Part shown: in pieces, positions 42,975-51,405 of the stretch | How the letters are laid out: the number at the start of each line of letters is the position of its first letter | How positions within the stretch are numbered: position 1 is the stretch's first letter | DNA from: Deltaproteobacteria bacterium | Lineage (GTDB): Bacteria; UBA10199; JADGCS01 | Direction of reading: 5' to 3' | Assembly: GCA_024233595.1 (NCBI GenBank) | Contig: JACKPK010000005.1 | Span: 62,001 to 126,000 of the forward strand | DNA: 64,000 bases | Translations under genes and position numbers: made by a program | The notes under the pieces: model-generated | Told to the model about the DNA's origin: nothing | Database searches by the model: none | The model's input: the letters and a program-made list of their open reading frames with translations, nothing else

Positions 42975-44543
42975 TTATAATGTTCTGACAGCGAGATGAT
43001 GAGATGATGATGGGTTTAGTTTTTCTAACCCAATGATCTGGAATTGATCATCGCTTGTTTCGTTCTTAATGTAGTCTAGCTTATCCAAAATGGTGTGATC
43101 CACAATGCTAGCTTGGCTAAGATCAAGAATGGTTTTTTTATTCTCGCTAAAAGAATTATTTAAAAGAGATTTGGCTTTTAAATAATGCATAAAAACAAAA
43201 GGGCCTTGTATCGAAATCCGGTTGGTTTCGTTTTCCTTTTGCTCGTTAAAATTGAGTTTGAACAAACCAGTTAAGTTTTTTGCTCTGATCATGTGGAGCA
43301 AAACTTTTAACACAATGCCTATGGCAACGCCGGCAAGCAGATCGACCGCAAGTGTGATGATGAACGTGATGAAAAACAGAGCAAATTGATCTTTGCCAAT
43401 TTTATACACATGCACAAATTCTTTTGGCGAAGCCAAGCGCAGACCTGTGAAAACTAGCAATGCTGCCAAAGCGGCTAAGGGGATTTGTTGAATCAATCCA
43501 GGAAAAATCACGATTGATAAAAGCAACAACATGCCGTGAAAAAAGTTAGAGTACTTGGTTTTTGCTCCGTAGTCGATGTTGGCTTTACTACGAACAATTT
43601 CGGAAATCATAGGTAGTCCGCCAATGAGTGCGCTCACCAAATTACCAACCCCAACGGCAAAGAGATCTTTGTTTAAGTCGGATTGTTTTTTCTCGGGATC
43701 GATAGTGTCAATGGCACAAACAGTCAGCAAGGATTCGATGGATCCAACAAGCGCAAACATGATGATGTATTTGATGCTTGTTCCTGAGAGGATATCTGAA
43801 AAATCAGGAAAAGTGATGGCCGAAACAATGCTGCTTGGGAGGTTGATGAGGTACTCGTTTCCAAGATGAAAGCTTTTGCCCATAAAGGTGTAATCGTGAG
43901 CAACGGAGAGGTCGAAGAAAAAAGACAAAGCGATAGCACTCAATAACACCGCAATTGACGAAGGGATGACGGCTAGCTTTTTGATTCGAGGCCACAGAAA
44001 AGACAGCGCAATGGCTAAGCCACCAATGAAGAAAATTTCAGGATTGGCGTTCATGATGGAGTTGGGGATTTCGACAAGCAAGGCGAGTGGGCCTTTTGCG
44101 TGCGGGGTGACTCCCATCATGACATGAGTTTGTTTGCTCACAATGATGACACCGATTGCCGCTAGCATGCCATGAATCACCGAAGGGGGCATGATTTCGG
44201 CAACAACGGCTTTTCTGACAAGCGCGATTAAAATTTGAATGACAGCAGCGATAACGCCAACAGCCAGGGCTCGTTTGTAGCCCAATGCCAAGTCGCCGCC
44301 ACCCAGGTCGTTAACGGCTCCCAGGGCGATCACAATCAACCCGGCGGCAGGCCCTTTAATAGAGAGTCGTGTGCTTCCCAAAAAGGAAGACAGCACACCG
44401 CCAACAATGGCAGTGAAAACCCCTGCAATGGGTGGAAAGTTACTGGCCATGGCGATGCCGAGGCAAAGAGGAAGGGCTAATAGAAAAACACTAAAACCGG
44501 AAACAAAGTCAGCTTTTAAATCTTTAATATTGAAAGAAGGCAT
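42975..44543 (-). CDS. SulP-family anion transporter (probable bicarbonate uptake)
   Basis: Inner-membrane SLC26/SulP carrier, 522 residues. The N-terminal block ADFVSGFSVFLLALPLCLGIAMASNFPP is the SulP signature, followed by LSIKGPAAGLIVI; there are 10-12 hydrophobic segments. The last about 110 residues form a short STAS-like domain (FVFMHYLKAKSLLNNSF, TILDLSQASIVDHTILDKL). Heading the dab operon, it most likely moves bicarbonate, as BicA-type and carbonic-anhydrase-linked SulP proteins do; substrate is inferred from context. Confidence 0.9.
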   Translation of the reverse strand: MPSFNIKDLKADFVSGFSVFLLALPLCLGIAMASNFPPIAGVFTAIVGGVLSSFLGSTRLSIKGPAAGLIVIALGAVNDLGGGDLALGYKRALAVGVIAAVIQILIALVRKAVVAEIMPPSVIHGMLAAIGVIIVSKQTHVMMGVTPHAKGPLALLVEIPNSIMNANPEIFFIGGLAIALSFLWPRIKKLAVIPSSIAVLLSAIALSFFFDLSVAHDYTFMGKSFHLGNEYLINLPSSIVSAITFPDFSDILSGTSIKYIIMFALVGSIESLLTVCAIDTIDPEKKQSDLNKDLFAVGVGNLVSALIGGLPMISEIVRSKANIDYGAKTKYSNFFHGMLLLLSIVIFPGLIQQIPLAALAALLVFTGLRLASPKEFVHVYKIGKDQFALFFITFIITLAVDLLAGVAIGIVLKVLLHMIRAKNLTGLFKLNFNEQKENETNRISIQGPFVFMHYLKAKSLLNNSFSENKKTILDLSQASIVDHTILDKLDYIKNETSDDQFQIIGLEKLNPSSSHHLAVRTL

Positions 44544-44606
44544 TTGGATCTCCTTAAGAAATACCTTGGGTGTCTAGGAACGAACTTAAATCAGCAATAA
44601 GAGGGA

Positions 44607-44981
44607 TTAGGCTGCCAAAGGAGGAGATCGGGGTGCAAAGGATGTGTGAGTGCGTTGTGCTGAGTAAATTGAATTTTGATTGCACAAAGAAGAATGAGAG
44701 ATTTTTGTAGGGAAGTATTGAGTGAAGAGATTGAGTGCCGCAAAAAAAGACTCTTCAAGCAATTGGGTTTGATCGCTTGCTGCTAGAGTTTCTGCTGGGT
44801 TTGCCAAGCTATTGTTGGGAGCTGCTGTTGTGTTATTGATGCTTTTTTGTGTGAAAACTTGTTTGTAGGAGACTCGTTTTTCTTCGGAGAGATTTTCAAA
44901 TAAACAGAAGGACGTTGATAACAAACACGAGAAGAAGAAAACGATGAAAAGGTTAATGTGACGAAACAATTTTGTACTCAC
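44607..44981 (-). CDS. Small exported protein of unknown function
   Basis: Begins with GTG and a signal-like hydrophobic segment (LFIVFFFSCLLSTSFC), possibly a lipoprotein or single-anchor protein. The mature part is Asn/Ser/Thr-rich and the chain ends SFAPRSPPLAA. Short exported proteins ending in such RPP-like tails are often found beside transporter genes. It lies 63 bases upstream of the SulP gene on the same strand. There is no convincing ribosome site, so the call is tentative. Confidence 0.5.
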   Translation of the reverse strand: MSTKLFRHINLFIVFFFSCLLSTSFCLFENLSEEKRVSYKQVFTQKSINNTTAAPNNSLANPAETLAASDQTQLLEESFFAALNLFTQYFPTKISHSSLCNQNSIYSAQRTHTSFAPRSPPLAA

Positions 44982-45024
44982 AGCTCATTAGATGCTGCAA
45001 CGCGTTCATTCTGTCAAGTTAGAA

Positions 45025-45378
45025 TCAATTAAATAGCTTGTCCAAATTTCTTTTTGGAATCCAACCTTCTTCTCCTTTTTGATTTTTGCACCAGATCCAC
45101 CCAGATTCTTCCAATAGCGTTGTTACAGTTTCATCTTTGTGCACGGTAAGCTCTTTTGCTAAATAGTCACAATTTAGTACAGCCTGATTATGATTGAGTC
45201 TGTTCAAATAAATTTTAGGTATCCATCCTTGTTTCTTAGTTTTCTCGCAGATGCATTTAATCCACCCTGGCCATTCACTGTCTTCGTGGAGTGTTGTGAC
45301 AAGGTCATCTTTCTTTAAATTTAATGGATCTGGATAGGCGGATGTATAGGAACTGATAACTTTATGTTTTTCTTTCAT
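45025..45378 (-). CDS. Tandem bacterial SH3-domain protein
   Basis: Two variant SH3 domains in 117 residues with no signal peptide. The first reads KVISSYTSAYPDPLNLKKDD then GWIPKIYLNRL; the second LNCDYLAKELTVHKDETV then GWIPKRNLDKLF. The repeated W-x-K-C...GWIPK pattern is clear. Absence of a secretion signal suggests a cytoplasmic adaptor. Its ATG overlaps the stop of the DUF2288 gene (ATGA), so they are translated together. Confidence 0.82.
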   Translation of the reverse strand: MKEKHKVISSYTSAYPDPLNLKKDDLVTTLHEDSEWPGWIKCICEKTKKQGWIPKIYLNRLNHNQAVLNCDYLAKELTVHKDETVTTLLEESGWIWCKNQKGEEGWIPKRNLDKLFN

Positions 45379-45665
45379 TTGCCAATTTCCCTTGCCAATA
45401 CAAAAGGCTGTACAATCACAAATTCAAAACGCGTGCGTTGTTTTTCCCACACGCTCACTTGTTCGGGAGTTGGCTTTTTGAGTTTTCCGCTGGTGATGAG
45501 GTCTTGAATCAGGGTGCTGTTGTCTTCAGCAACCGCAATGGCGATATCGATGATGTCTAAGTTATCGTCGACAAGAATCAGTGCTCCACGTTTGTAGTGA
45601 GGAGCCATAACGATCCATTCTTCATCACCAAATTCTTTTTGGAATTTTTCTTTAAGAGCTGCCAT
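45375..45665 (-). CDS. DUF2288-family protein
   Basis: Small cytoplasmic protein of 96 residues with the DUF2288 pattern: EWIVMAPHYKRGALILVDDNLD, IDIAIAVAEDNSTLIQDLI and FVIVQPFVLAREIG. Function unknown. It is the first gene of a pair with the SH3 protein and starts from an A+T-rich region shared divergently with the AbiEii-like locus. Confidence 0.82.
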   Translation of the reverse strand: MAALKEKFQKEFGDEEWIVMAPHYKRGALILVDDNLDIIDIAIAVAEDNSTLIQDLITSGKLKKPTPEQVSVWEKQRTRFEFVIVQPFVLAREIGK

Positions 45666-45739
45666 AAATGCCTTTGTTTTTACCCATATTTAACTCAATT
45701 TATTTTAAATTAAAAACATATAATAAATTATTAAAATTA

Positions 45740-45768
45740 TTGCATTTTTAACATAAGCAGCTTATAAT
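45740..45768 (+). promoter_or_regulatory. Promoter predicted to give a leaderless transcript
   Basis: TATAAT (45763-45768) is 17 bases from TTGCAT (45740-45745). The ATG at 45775 is 7 bases after the -10 box, where transcription would start. Only A residues lie between, with no Shine-Dalgarno. Small A+T palindromes (e.g. TAATAAATTATTA) lie upstream. Confidence 0.6.
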
Positions 45769-45774
45769 AAAAAA

Positions 45775-46041
45775 ATGTCTGATCCGGTTAAGAAATACCT
45801 ATCCCAAATTGGTCAAAAGGGTGGTCGTAAAAGCAAGCGTTGTTTAAGCCCAAAAGAAGCTCGTCGTATGGTGAAAGTGCGAGAGGCGCGACGTGCCTTT
45901 AAAAATTTTTACACTGAGTGTTTTTGGTCATTTGATGAAGACTACAAAGTAGAGCTAAAAGATTTGGATTGGGTTGTTGATCAGCTTAGAAAAAATGGCA
46001 ATCGTAAGGCCTGGGAGGTCGCAGAAAAATTATGCCGCTAA
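45775..46041 (+). CDS. Small basic protein, putative antitoxin of the AbiEii-like pair
   Basis: An 88-residue protein with a basic N-terminus (YLSQIGQKGGRKSKR, LSPKEARRMVKVREARR) and a C-terminal segment DLDWVVDQLRKNGNRKAWEVAEKL. The G-x-KGGRKSK stretch recalls small proteins paired with nucleotidyltransferases. It is not an AbiEi (no winged-helix DUF4095-type domain, and too short). The stop overlaps the nucleotidyltransferase start by 10 bases, so the two are coupled. Antitoxin function is inferred from position and charge only. Confidence 0.7.
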   Translation: MSDPVKKYLSQIGQKGGRKSKRCLSPKEARRMVKVREARRAFKNFYTECFWSFDEDYKVELKDLDWVVDQLRKNGNRKAWEVAEKLCR

Positions 46042-46820
46042 CAAAGTTTCAAAAAGACCTCGCAAAACTACTAAGTTGCAATCGAAAAATAGAAAGTCAT
46101 TTGGCTGGTGGGGCTGCCCTGCATTTTGAACCAAATTCCGTTAGATTTAGCAACGATCTTGATTATTTTCATGACTCTATTGAAGACGTGGCTGCTGCGT
46201 TTGGCAAAGACGAAGAGCTGCTTTGTAAGAACAAATATAAAATCCAAATAGAAATCAAGCAACCTGGATACATTCGTGCGAAGGTGGCCAATAAAGAAGG
46301 GGCTTCAAAAGTTGAGTGGGCTCATGATACAAGCTGGCGTTTTATGCCTGTTGTGAAAAAAAAAGATCTCGGTTTTGTATTGCATCCTATCGATCTGGCA
46401 GTGAATAAGGTTTTGGCATTGGCGGGTCGTAACGAAGCGCGAGATTTTTTAGATGTCATCGATATTCATAGTAAGACCTTATCCTTAGGAGCTCTCTGTT
46501 GGGCTGCGGCAGGCAAAGACCCTGGATTCACACCGGCGTCTTTATTAGAATTGCTCAAGCGCAAAGGGCGGTTCCATGCGGATGACTTTAAAAGATTAAA
46601 ACTTAATCAAGAGATCAACTTAGTTACTCTGAAACAGATATGGTTAGATGCTTTGGAAGAAGCTAGCCAGTTTATTCAATCAAGGCCAGCAGATGAAATA
46701 GGTTGTTTGTATTATTCTACAACGAAAAAAAAATTCTTTTCGCCTGAAAAAAACATGCCCCAAAAAGAATTCGTTTTGCACTTCGGTCGACCAGGAGGGA
46801 TTCTCCCTAAGGTATCTTAG
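46032..46820 (+). CDS. Nucleotidyltransferase, AbiEii/AbiGii toxin family
   Basis: DNA polymerase beta-like nucleotidyltransferase of the DUF1814/AbiEii group, toxins known to modify tRNA or other targets with nucleotides. The catalytic strand reads LAGGAALHFEP then VRFSNDLDYFHD, giving GG...R.S.DLD. The C-terminal helix pattern HPIDLAVNKVLALAGRNEARDFLDVID is characteristic. At 262 residues it is shorter than typical AbiEii (about 300). It overlaps its small partner by 10 bases and converges on the RND gene, 1 base apart. A defence or addiction role is likely by family. Confidence 0.85.
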   Translation: MPLTKFQKDLAKLLSCNRKIESHLAGGAALHFEPNSVRFSNDLDYFHDSIEDVAAAFGKDEELLCKNKYKIQIEIKQPGYIRAKVANKEGASKVEWAHDTSWRFMPVVKKKDLGFVLHPIDLAVNKVLALAGRNEARDFLDVIDIHSKTLSLGALCWAAAGKDPGFTPASLLELLKRKGRFHADDFKRLKLNQEINLVTLKQIWLDALEEASQFIQSRPADEIGCLYYSTTKKKFFSPEKNMPQKEFVLHFGRPGGILPKVS

Positions 46821-46821
46821 T

Positions 46822-49425
46822 TTAATCAGAGAAACGCTTTATTGCCCCTGGTAAAACCAGGGTGCTGTATGCCCAAATCAGCAAAGACCCAATCGCCATG
46901 ATGAATCCAAAGCTAGCCAAGCCGGGGTGTTGCACAAAGCTCAAAGCCCCAAAGCCAATGGCTGTTGTGAAACTAGAAAGCGTGATCGCAAAAAAAGTGC
47001 GATCTTGTTCCTGTTTTGTTTTGCTTTGTGTGCTGGCAATGTGGATGCCATGATCTATGCCTGTTCCAATTAAGACAGGGATTGCAAAAAAGTTTGCTAA
47101 ATTGATGCTTTGATCCAAGAGCATCATGATGGCGTTCAAAACAATGAGGCTTTCGATTAAATTTAAAAAGATTAGCGAAGAGAGTCTTAAAGAACGAAAA
47201 TGGAAAAGCAACAGAACAATGACAATGAAGGCCGCTAAACTGGCCACAAGAAAAAAGCCCTGAACAAGATCTTTGGTGGACTCATAAGTTGTGATCGGCG
47301 CACCTGTCACAGAAGGCAAAATGGAACGCACTTCTTCAATGAATTCTTTTTGGTGTGTTTCGTCCCAAATGTTTTTGTTTGGCCAAATGGTGAGGGCGTA
47401 CTGACCTTGCGAGCCAATCAGTCTTTTGGAAAGAGCTTTTGGCAAGGTTGATGGCGTTAAGGGTTCGGGGTGAAACAAAAGCGTGAATAAATTTTGATGA
47501 TCTTTGAGTCGTGCTAAAAAGGGCGCTTGTTCTTGTAGGGCGCCGGCTTTTACACCTTGTTCCAGTTGTGTTTGCAGATCATGTAAAGATTCAAAATCCT
47601 GTTCTTTTCCGGCCATAAGAGCTTGGTTTGCTTTTTGTTCAATGCTTTGAATAAAAAGTTTAACTTCTTCGCTTAAATCCTGTGCTGCGGGCGTGTCGAC
47701 TTTTGTTTTTAGGTGTCTGACAAGTTCAGAAATAGCCTCTTGTCGTTTTTGATTTTGTTGGGGGATAAAGTCGAGAACAGACAGGGTGCTTTTGACAGTT
47801 TTTAAGTTTTGGATTTTTTGGCGAGCGACTTTTAGTTCATTTAAATCTGAAAAGCTTGTTGCCAAAAACCAAGTGCTCTCGTTTGTTTTTTCTTGGATGA
47901 TTTTTTCGTAGCGCACCGATTCTAAATCTGGGCTTTGCATGTTCAAAATATTTGCGTCAAAGCGAATTTTGTAAAGTGCTGGCAAGCTAATACCAAAAAG
48001 TAAAATACCAAAGAAAAGAACCCCTTTGTTTTGGCTTAAATTCCTGATGCGAGCGCCGAAAAAATCAAGAGCCTGCGTAGACAAGGCGCCTTGCTGTTTT
48101 TGTTTAAACAGGCCAATGATGCTGGGTGTGAGCAAGAATTGCGCAACACAACAAATGATAAGACCCAGGGCCGAGATCACACCAAGTTGTTTGAGGCCTT
48201 CAAAATTTGTGAATAAGGCTGTGGCAAAGGCAATGGCTGAAGTCACACAGCCTAAAAATATGGGTGGTAGGGTGGATTTGAATTTTTCCCATTGCTGCTC
48301 TGGTGCAAAATCGTAGGCACTCAAAACATGCACGCCATAATCAATGCCCAATCCGATCAGAATCACACCAAAAACCAAACTCAGTAAATTGATAGTGCCA
48401 TAAAGTAAGGTCAGAACACCAAGCGTGATGGCAATGCCGGCTGCCAAAGAAAACAAAGCGGCAATTGGCAATGCTTTGCGTTTAAAGCAAAAGGTGATCA
48501 GGGCTGCAACGGCAAGAAAAGCCACTAAACCTGCTGTTTCAGAATCTTGTTCGGTCGAAGTGGCTTCGTCATTTTGCAAAACAGGGCGACCGGTGATGCC
48601 AATTTGCAGTGCGGGGTAATTTTTTTGCAGGTCTTCTATGGTAGAGCGCAATACAGCCAGAGGTCTGGCGATGATCTCGGTTTGGTTAAAATCCTTACGC
48701 GGCAAAACTTGCACAAAAAGAATGTCGCCCTTTGGCCCAAAAAGATGACCACCAAAATCTTGGTACTGACCAGAGATCAGAGTCAAAAGAGATGTTTTGT
48801 AAAAACGTTGTTGGGCGTCTTTTTGAAAAGGAGACAGCAGAGAATCGTGCCAGTATTCACCCCAACGAGGGTGATCATCAAACAAGCTTTCTGTGTTGGA
48901 GTTGGCGTTTTCTAGAAGGTGTCGGTTCCAGCGATAGAAATCGGCAAGGGTGTCTATTCGTAAGAATTCAGAAAACACTGCGCTTTGTTTTTTAAAAGTG
49001 CTTTCAAATTTTTGAAAGTCTTCATCAGAAAGATAAAGAAGGGCATTTGAAACAAGCGAAGCATTTTTTGGGTTTCTGTAGATGATTTCTGGGAAGAGTT
49101 GTTTTTTAAAAACGAGTTTTTCAGCCAGTTGATCAGCAAAAAGACCCGCTTGTTTGCGGAAATCATCCAAATGAGTTTCTGTAGCAGTATTTTTTGGAAC
49201 AACAACAATGTAAATGCTTTCCCAATCGCCAAACTCTTTTAAAAAAGACAGGTAATCTTGAAAATAAGATTGTTCCTTGTCCATGAGATTATCTTGATTG
49301 GTATCAAACTTGAGGTTTTGCTGGGCTAAAAACAAGCTCGCCACACTGAGCAAGACAAAAACAATGATAGTCAGGATCTTGTAACGATTTGTGAGGGAAT
49401 TGATGACGGCGTAAAGGCGCTGCAT
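46822..49425 (-). CDS. RND-superfamily (MMPL/HpnN-like) transporter
   Basis: Inner-membrane exporter of 867 residues with two six-helix halves and two large periplasmic loops. Helix 1 is ILTIIVFVLLSVASLFLA, then a loop starting FDTNQDNLMDKEQ. GLGIDYGVHVLSAYDF and GTGIDHGIHIASTQSK are the matched TM4 elements carrying the proton-relay Asp. Layout and length resemble HpnN hopanoid transporters and other MMPL lipid exporters. It follows the aminotransferase gene by 5 bases. HpnO, an aminotransferase, and HpnN co-occur in hopanoid loci, but no cyclase is here, so that link is tentative. Confidence 0.88.
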   Translation of the reverse strand: MQRLYAVINSLTNRYKILTIIVFVLLSVASLFLAQQNLKFDTNQDNLMDKEQSYFQDYLSFLKEFGDWESIYIVVVPKNTATETHLDDFRKQAGLFADQLAEKLVFKKQLFPEIIYRNPKNASLVSNALLYLSDEDFQKFESTFKKQSAVFSEFLRIDTLADFYRWNRHLLENANSNTESLFDDHPRWGEYWHDSLLSPFQKDAQQRFYKTSLLTLISGQYQDFGGHLFGPKGDILFVQVLPRKDFNQTEIIARPLAVLRSTIEDLQKNYPALQIGITGRPVLQNDEATSTEQDSETAGLVAFLAVAALITFCFKRKALPIAALFSLAAGIAITLGVLTLLYGTINLLSLVFGVILIGLGIDYGVHVLSAYDFAPEQQWEKFKSTLPPIFLGCVTSAIAFATALFTNFEGLKQLGVISALGLIICCVAQFLLTPSIIGLFKQKQQGALSTQALDFFGARIRNLSQNKGVLFFGILLFGISLPALYKIRFDANILNMQSPDLESVRYEKIIQEKTNESTWFLATSFSDLNELKVARQKIQNLKTVKSTLSVLDFIPQQNQKRQEAISELVRHLKTKVDTPAAQDLSEEVKLFIQSIEQKANQALMAGKEQDFESLHDLQTQLEQGVKAGALQEQAPFLARLKDHQNLFTLLFHPEPLTPSTLPKALSKRLIGSQGQYALTIWPNKNIWDETHQKEFIEEVRSILPSVTGAPITTYESTKDLVQGFFLVASLAAFIVIVLLLFHFRSLRLSSLIFLNLIESLIVLNAIMMLLDQSINLANFFAIPVLIGTGIDHGIHIASTQSKTKQEQDRTFFAITLSSFTTAIGFGALSFVQHPGLASFGFIMAIGSLLIWAYSTLVLPGAIKRFSD

Positions 49426-49430
49426 GGTTT

Positions 49431-50831
49431 TTATCCCGCTGCTGTTGCTTTTTTGTTTTTACGGCTCACAACATGTTTGGCGAGATTCTTGCTGATAGTA
49501 AAAATAGGACCGCCGACTTTTTCGCAACCTGTTAAGACCTCGTCGAGTGCGCTCACAAATCGCTCTACGTGTTCGTTTGTAAGCGTGAGAGGAGGAATGA
49601 GTTTGACAATGTCTTGATGGTGTCCTGACACTTGCGTGAGGATGCGGTGTTTGGCCAAAAGAGGCATCACAATGATTTCCCCAAACAAGCCCTTGTCCAT
49701 TTTGTGAACCATGTCCCAAGCCAATTTCTTTTTGAGTCCTTGTGGGCGACCAAACTCAATGCCGATCATCAATCCTTTGCCGCGCACTTCTTTGATCCAA
49801 TCGTGTTGTTTTTTAAGTTCGTTTAGTTTTTGCAAAAGCATTTCGCCTTTGGTCTTAGCATTTTCTAAAAGTTGTTCTTCTTGCAAGATTTGCAAGGCAG
49901 CCAAGCCGCAACCCATGGCCAAATTGTTTTGTCCAAAGGTAGACGAGTGCACCACGCAACGATCCATGCGCGAAAACACTTTGTTGTAGATTTCGCTTTT
50001 GTAGACAACAGCGCCAACAGGAACCATGCCGCCGCTCAGTGCTTTGGAAAAACAGATGATGTCTGGTTGCGCCGCAAAATGCTCGCAGGCCACCCATTTG
50101 CCAGTGCGACCCAATCCGGCTTGCACCTCGTCTGCTATGGCAAGGGTGCCGTAACGGTGACAAAGATCAATGGCTTGTCTTAAGTAGTTTTGTTCGGGAA
50201 CATAAACGCCTTTGCCTTGAACAGGTTCAAATAAAAAGGCAGCGTATTCTTTGGTTTTAAGAAGGTCTTCTAATGCGTTGAGATCGTTCTGTGTGACTTT
50301 ATCGGAAGGCAAAAGGGTGCCAAAACCTTCTCTGAATTCTGTGTTGCCGTTCACCGAGAGCGAGCCGGTGCTCAGGCCATGAAAGGCATGGTCCAAGTGA
50401 ATGGTTTTGTCGCGGCCTGTGGCGGCACGTGCAAACTTAAGTGCTGTTTCGACAGACTCAGTGCCTGAGTTTGTGAAGTAGACGGTGTCGCGTACGCCGT
50501 GCCCTGTAAGACCCAAAAGTTTTTCGGCTAATAAACCGCTTAAAGCTGGGGCTTCCATTTGCACCATGTTGGCCAGGTCTAAGTCGATGAGTTCATGCAA
50601 GGCTTGTTTCATTTTGGGATGATTACGTCCCATGGCATAAACGCCGTAGCCAGATAAAAAATCCAAGTACTCGTTGCCTTCGTTGTCAAAGAGCGAAACG
50701 TCTTTGGCCTTGGTGTAGTTTTTGTCAAAACCAATGGTGTGTAAGACTTTGGCAAATTGTGGGTTGATGTGGTTGTGCAGTTTTAGGTGCTCTGCGCTAC
50801 GGTTTTTTAATAACTCTTCAAAGGAAAACAT
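49431..50831 (-). CDS. Class III PLP-dependent aminotransferase
   Basis: Fold-type I aminotransferase of the ornithine/acetylornithine/4-aminobutyrate group, 466 residues. Conserved blocks are YLDFLSGYGVYAMGRNHP, FTNSGTESVETALKFARAATGR, ADEVQAGLGRTGKW with the PLP Asp, and the Schiff-base Lys in CFSKALSGGMVPVGAV. The substrate is not readable; HpnO (aminobacteriohopanetriol synthesis) is one candidate given the RND partner just downstream. CbiX lies 27 bases upstream on the same strand. Confidence 0.9.
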   Translation of the reverse strand: MFSFEELLKNRSAEHLKLHNHINPQFAKVLHTIGFDKNYTKAKDVSLFDNEGNEYLDFLSGYGVYAMGRNHPKMKQALHELIDLDLANMVQMEAPALSGLLAEKLLGLTGHGVRDTVYFTNSGTESVETALKFARAATGRDKTIHLDHAFHGLSTGSLSVNGNTEFREGFGTLLPSDKVTQNDLNALEDLLKTKEYAAFLFEPVQGKGVYVPEQNYLRQAIDLCHRYGTLAIADEVQAGLGRTGKWVACEHFAAQPDIICFSKALSGGMVPVGAVVYKSEIYNKVFSRMDRCVVHSSTFGQNNLAMGCGLAALQILQEEQLLENAKTKGEMLLQKLNELKKQHDWIKEVRGKGLMIGIEFGRPQGLKKKLAWDMVHKMDKGLFGEIIVMPLLAKHRILTQVSGHHQDIVKLIPPLTLTNEHVERFVSALDEVLTGCEKVGGPIFTISKNLAKHVVSRKNKKATAAG

Positions 50832-50858
50832 TTTTGATTCCTGATTTATAATTCTAAT

Positions 50859-51206
50859 TTAGATGATCAAGCTCTTGAGTAGTTTTTTAAAGTCCTTGCG
50901 ATCGCCCATAAAGGTTTCGAGTTTGAGTTCGACTCCTTCAAAGCGTTCGCGCAGTTCTTGGATCATGCGAGGAATGTCTTCGGTGACATGCCGACCAGGT
51001 GCCAAAAACAAAGGGATGATTCGGATTTGTTTGGCGTTGTTTTTAACATGAAATTCTAAGGCATCTTGTAGATTGGGGGAGCCCGCTTCTAAAAAGCAAA
51101 CGTTCACTGAATCATCGTTGGTGATTTCAGCAACAAGCTGGCGAAAAAATTCGTTGGCAGATTCTTTTTTGGAACCGTGGGCAAGAAAAGTGGTGGCAAA
51201 TGGCAT
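50859..51206 (-). CDS. cbiX: Short CbiX/SirB-type cobalto- or ferrochelatase
   Basis: Single-domain class II chelatase (115 residues) that inserts Co or Fe into sirohydrochlorin, as homodimer. The first metal-binding His is His10 in FLAHGS, the second lies in PLFLAPGRHVTEDIP near residue 72. AAAGGATTG precedes the ATG. It begins a run cbiX-aminotransferase-RND. With meaB at 27.5 kb it hints at cobalamin use, but siroheme is equally possible. Confidence 0.88.
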   Translation of the reverse strand: MPFATTFLAHGSKKESANEFFRQLVAEITNDDSVNVCFLEAGSPNLQDALEFHVKNNAKQIRIIPLFLAPGRHVTEDIPRMIQELRERFEGVELKLETFMGDRKDFKKLLKSLII

Positions 51207-51284
51207 TTTAACAATCCTTTACTAAAGACAAAAAGATGAAAACTTGATGTCAGATTAGTCAGGAATGGTAAAATGCTCAAGGGA

Positions 51285-51308
51285 ATATAAAAAAGCCGTT
51301 TTCGGGCT
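51285..51308 (-). terminator. Intrinsic terminator after the microprotein gene
   Basis: On the minus strand, AGCCCG-AAAA-CGGCT (5 pairs with one bulged C) runs directly into TTTTTT. It lies 8 bases after the microprotein stop and separates that pair from cbiX. Confidence 0.6.
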
Positions 51309-51315
51309 AATCCTC

Positions 51316-51405
51316 TTAAACCCTCTTGGTTTCCCAGGCCAAAGAGATGATCACAATGGTCAAGAATGCCAATGTGATGAGTTCCATGTAATTGAATTGA
51401 GTCAT
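51316..51405 (-). CDS. 29-residue single-pass membrane microprotein
   Basis: A very short gene: MTQFNYMEL, then a hydrophobic helix (ITLAFLTIVIISLAW) and a basic end ETKRV. AAGGA lies 6 bases upstream of the ATG. The ATG overlaps the stop of the preceding small gene (ATGA), and a terminator follows directly. This combination supports a real gene. Size recalls regulatory micropeptides such as KdpF or CydX, but the sequence is not theirs. It probably acts with its upstream partner in the inner membrane. Confidence 0.65.
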   Translation of the reverse strand: MTQFNYMELITLAFLTIVIISLAWETKRV

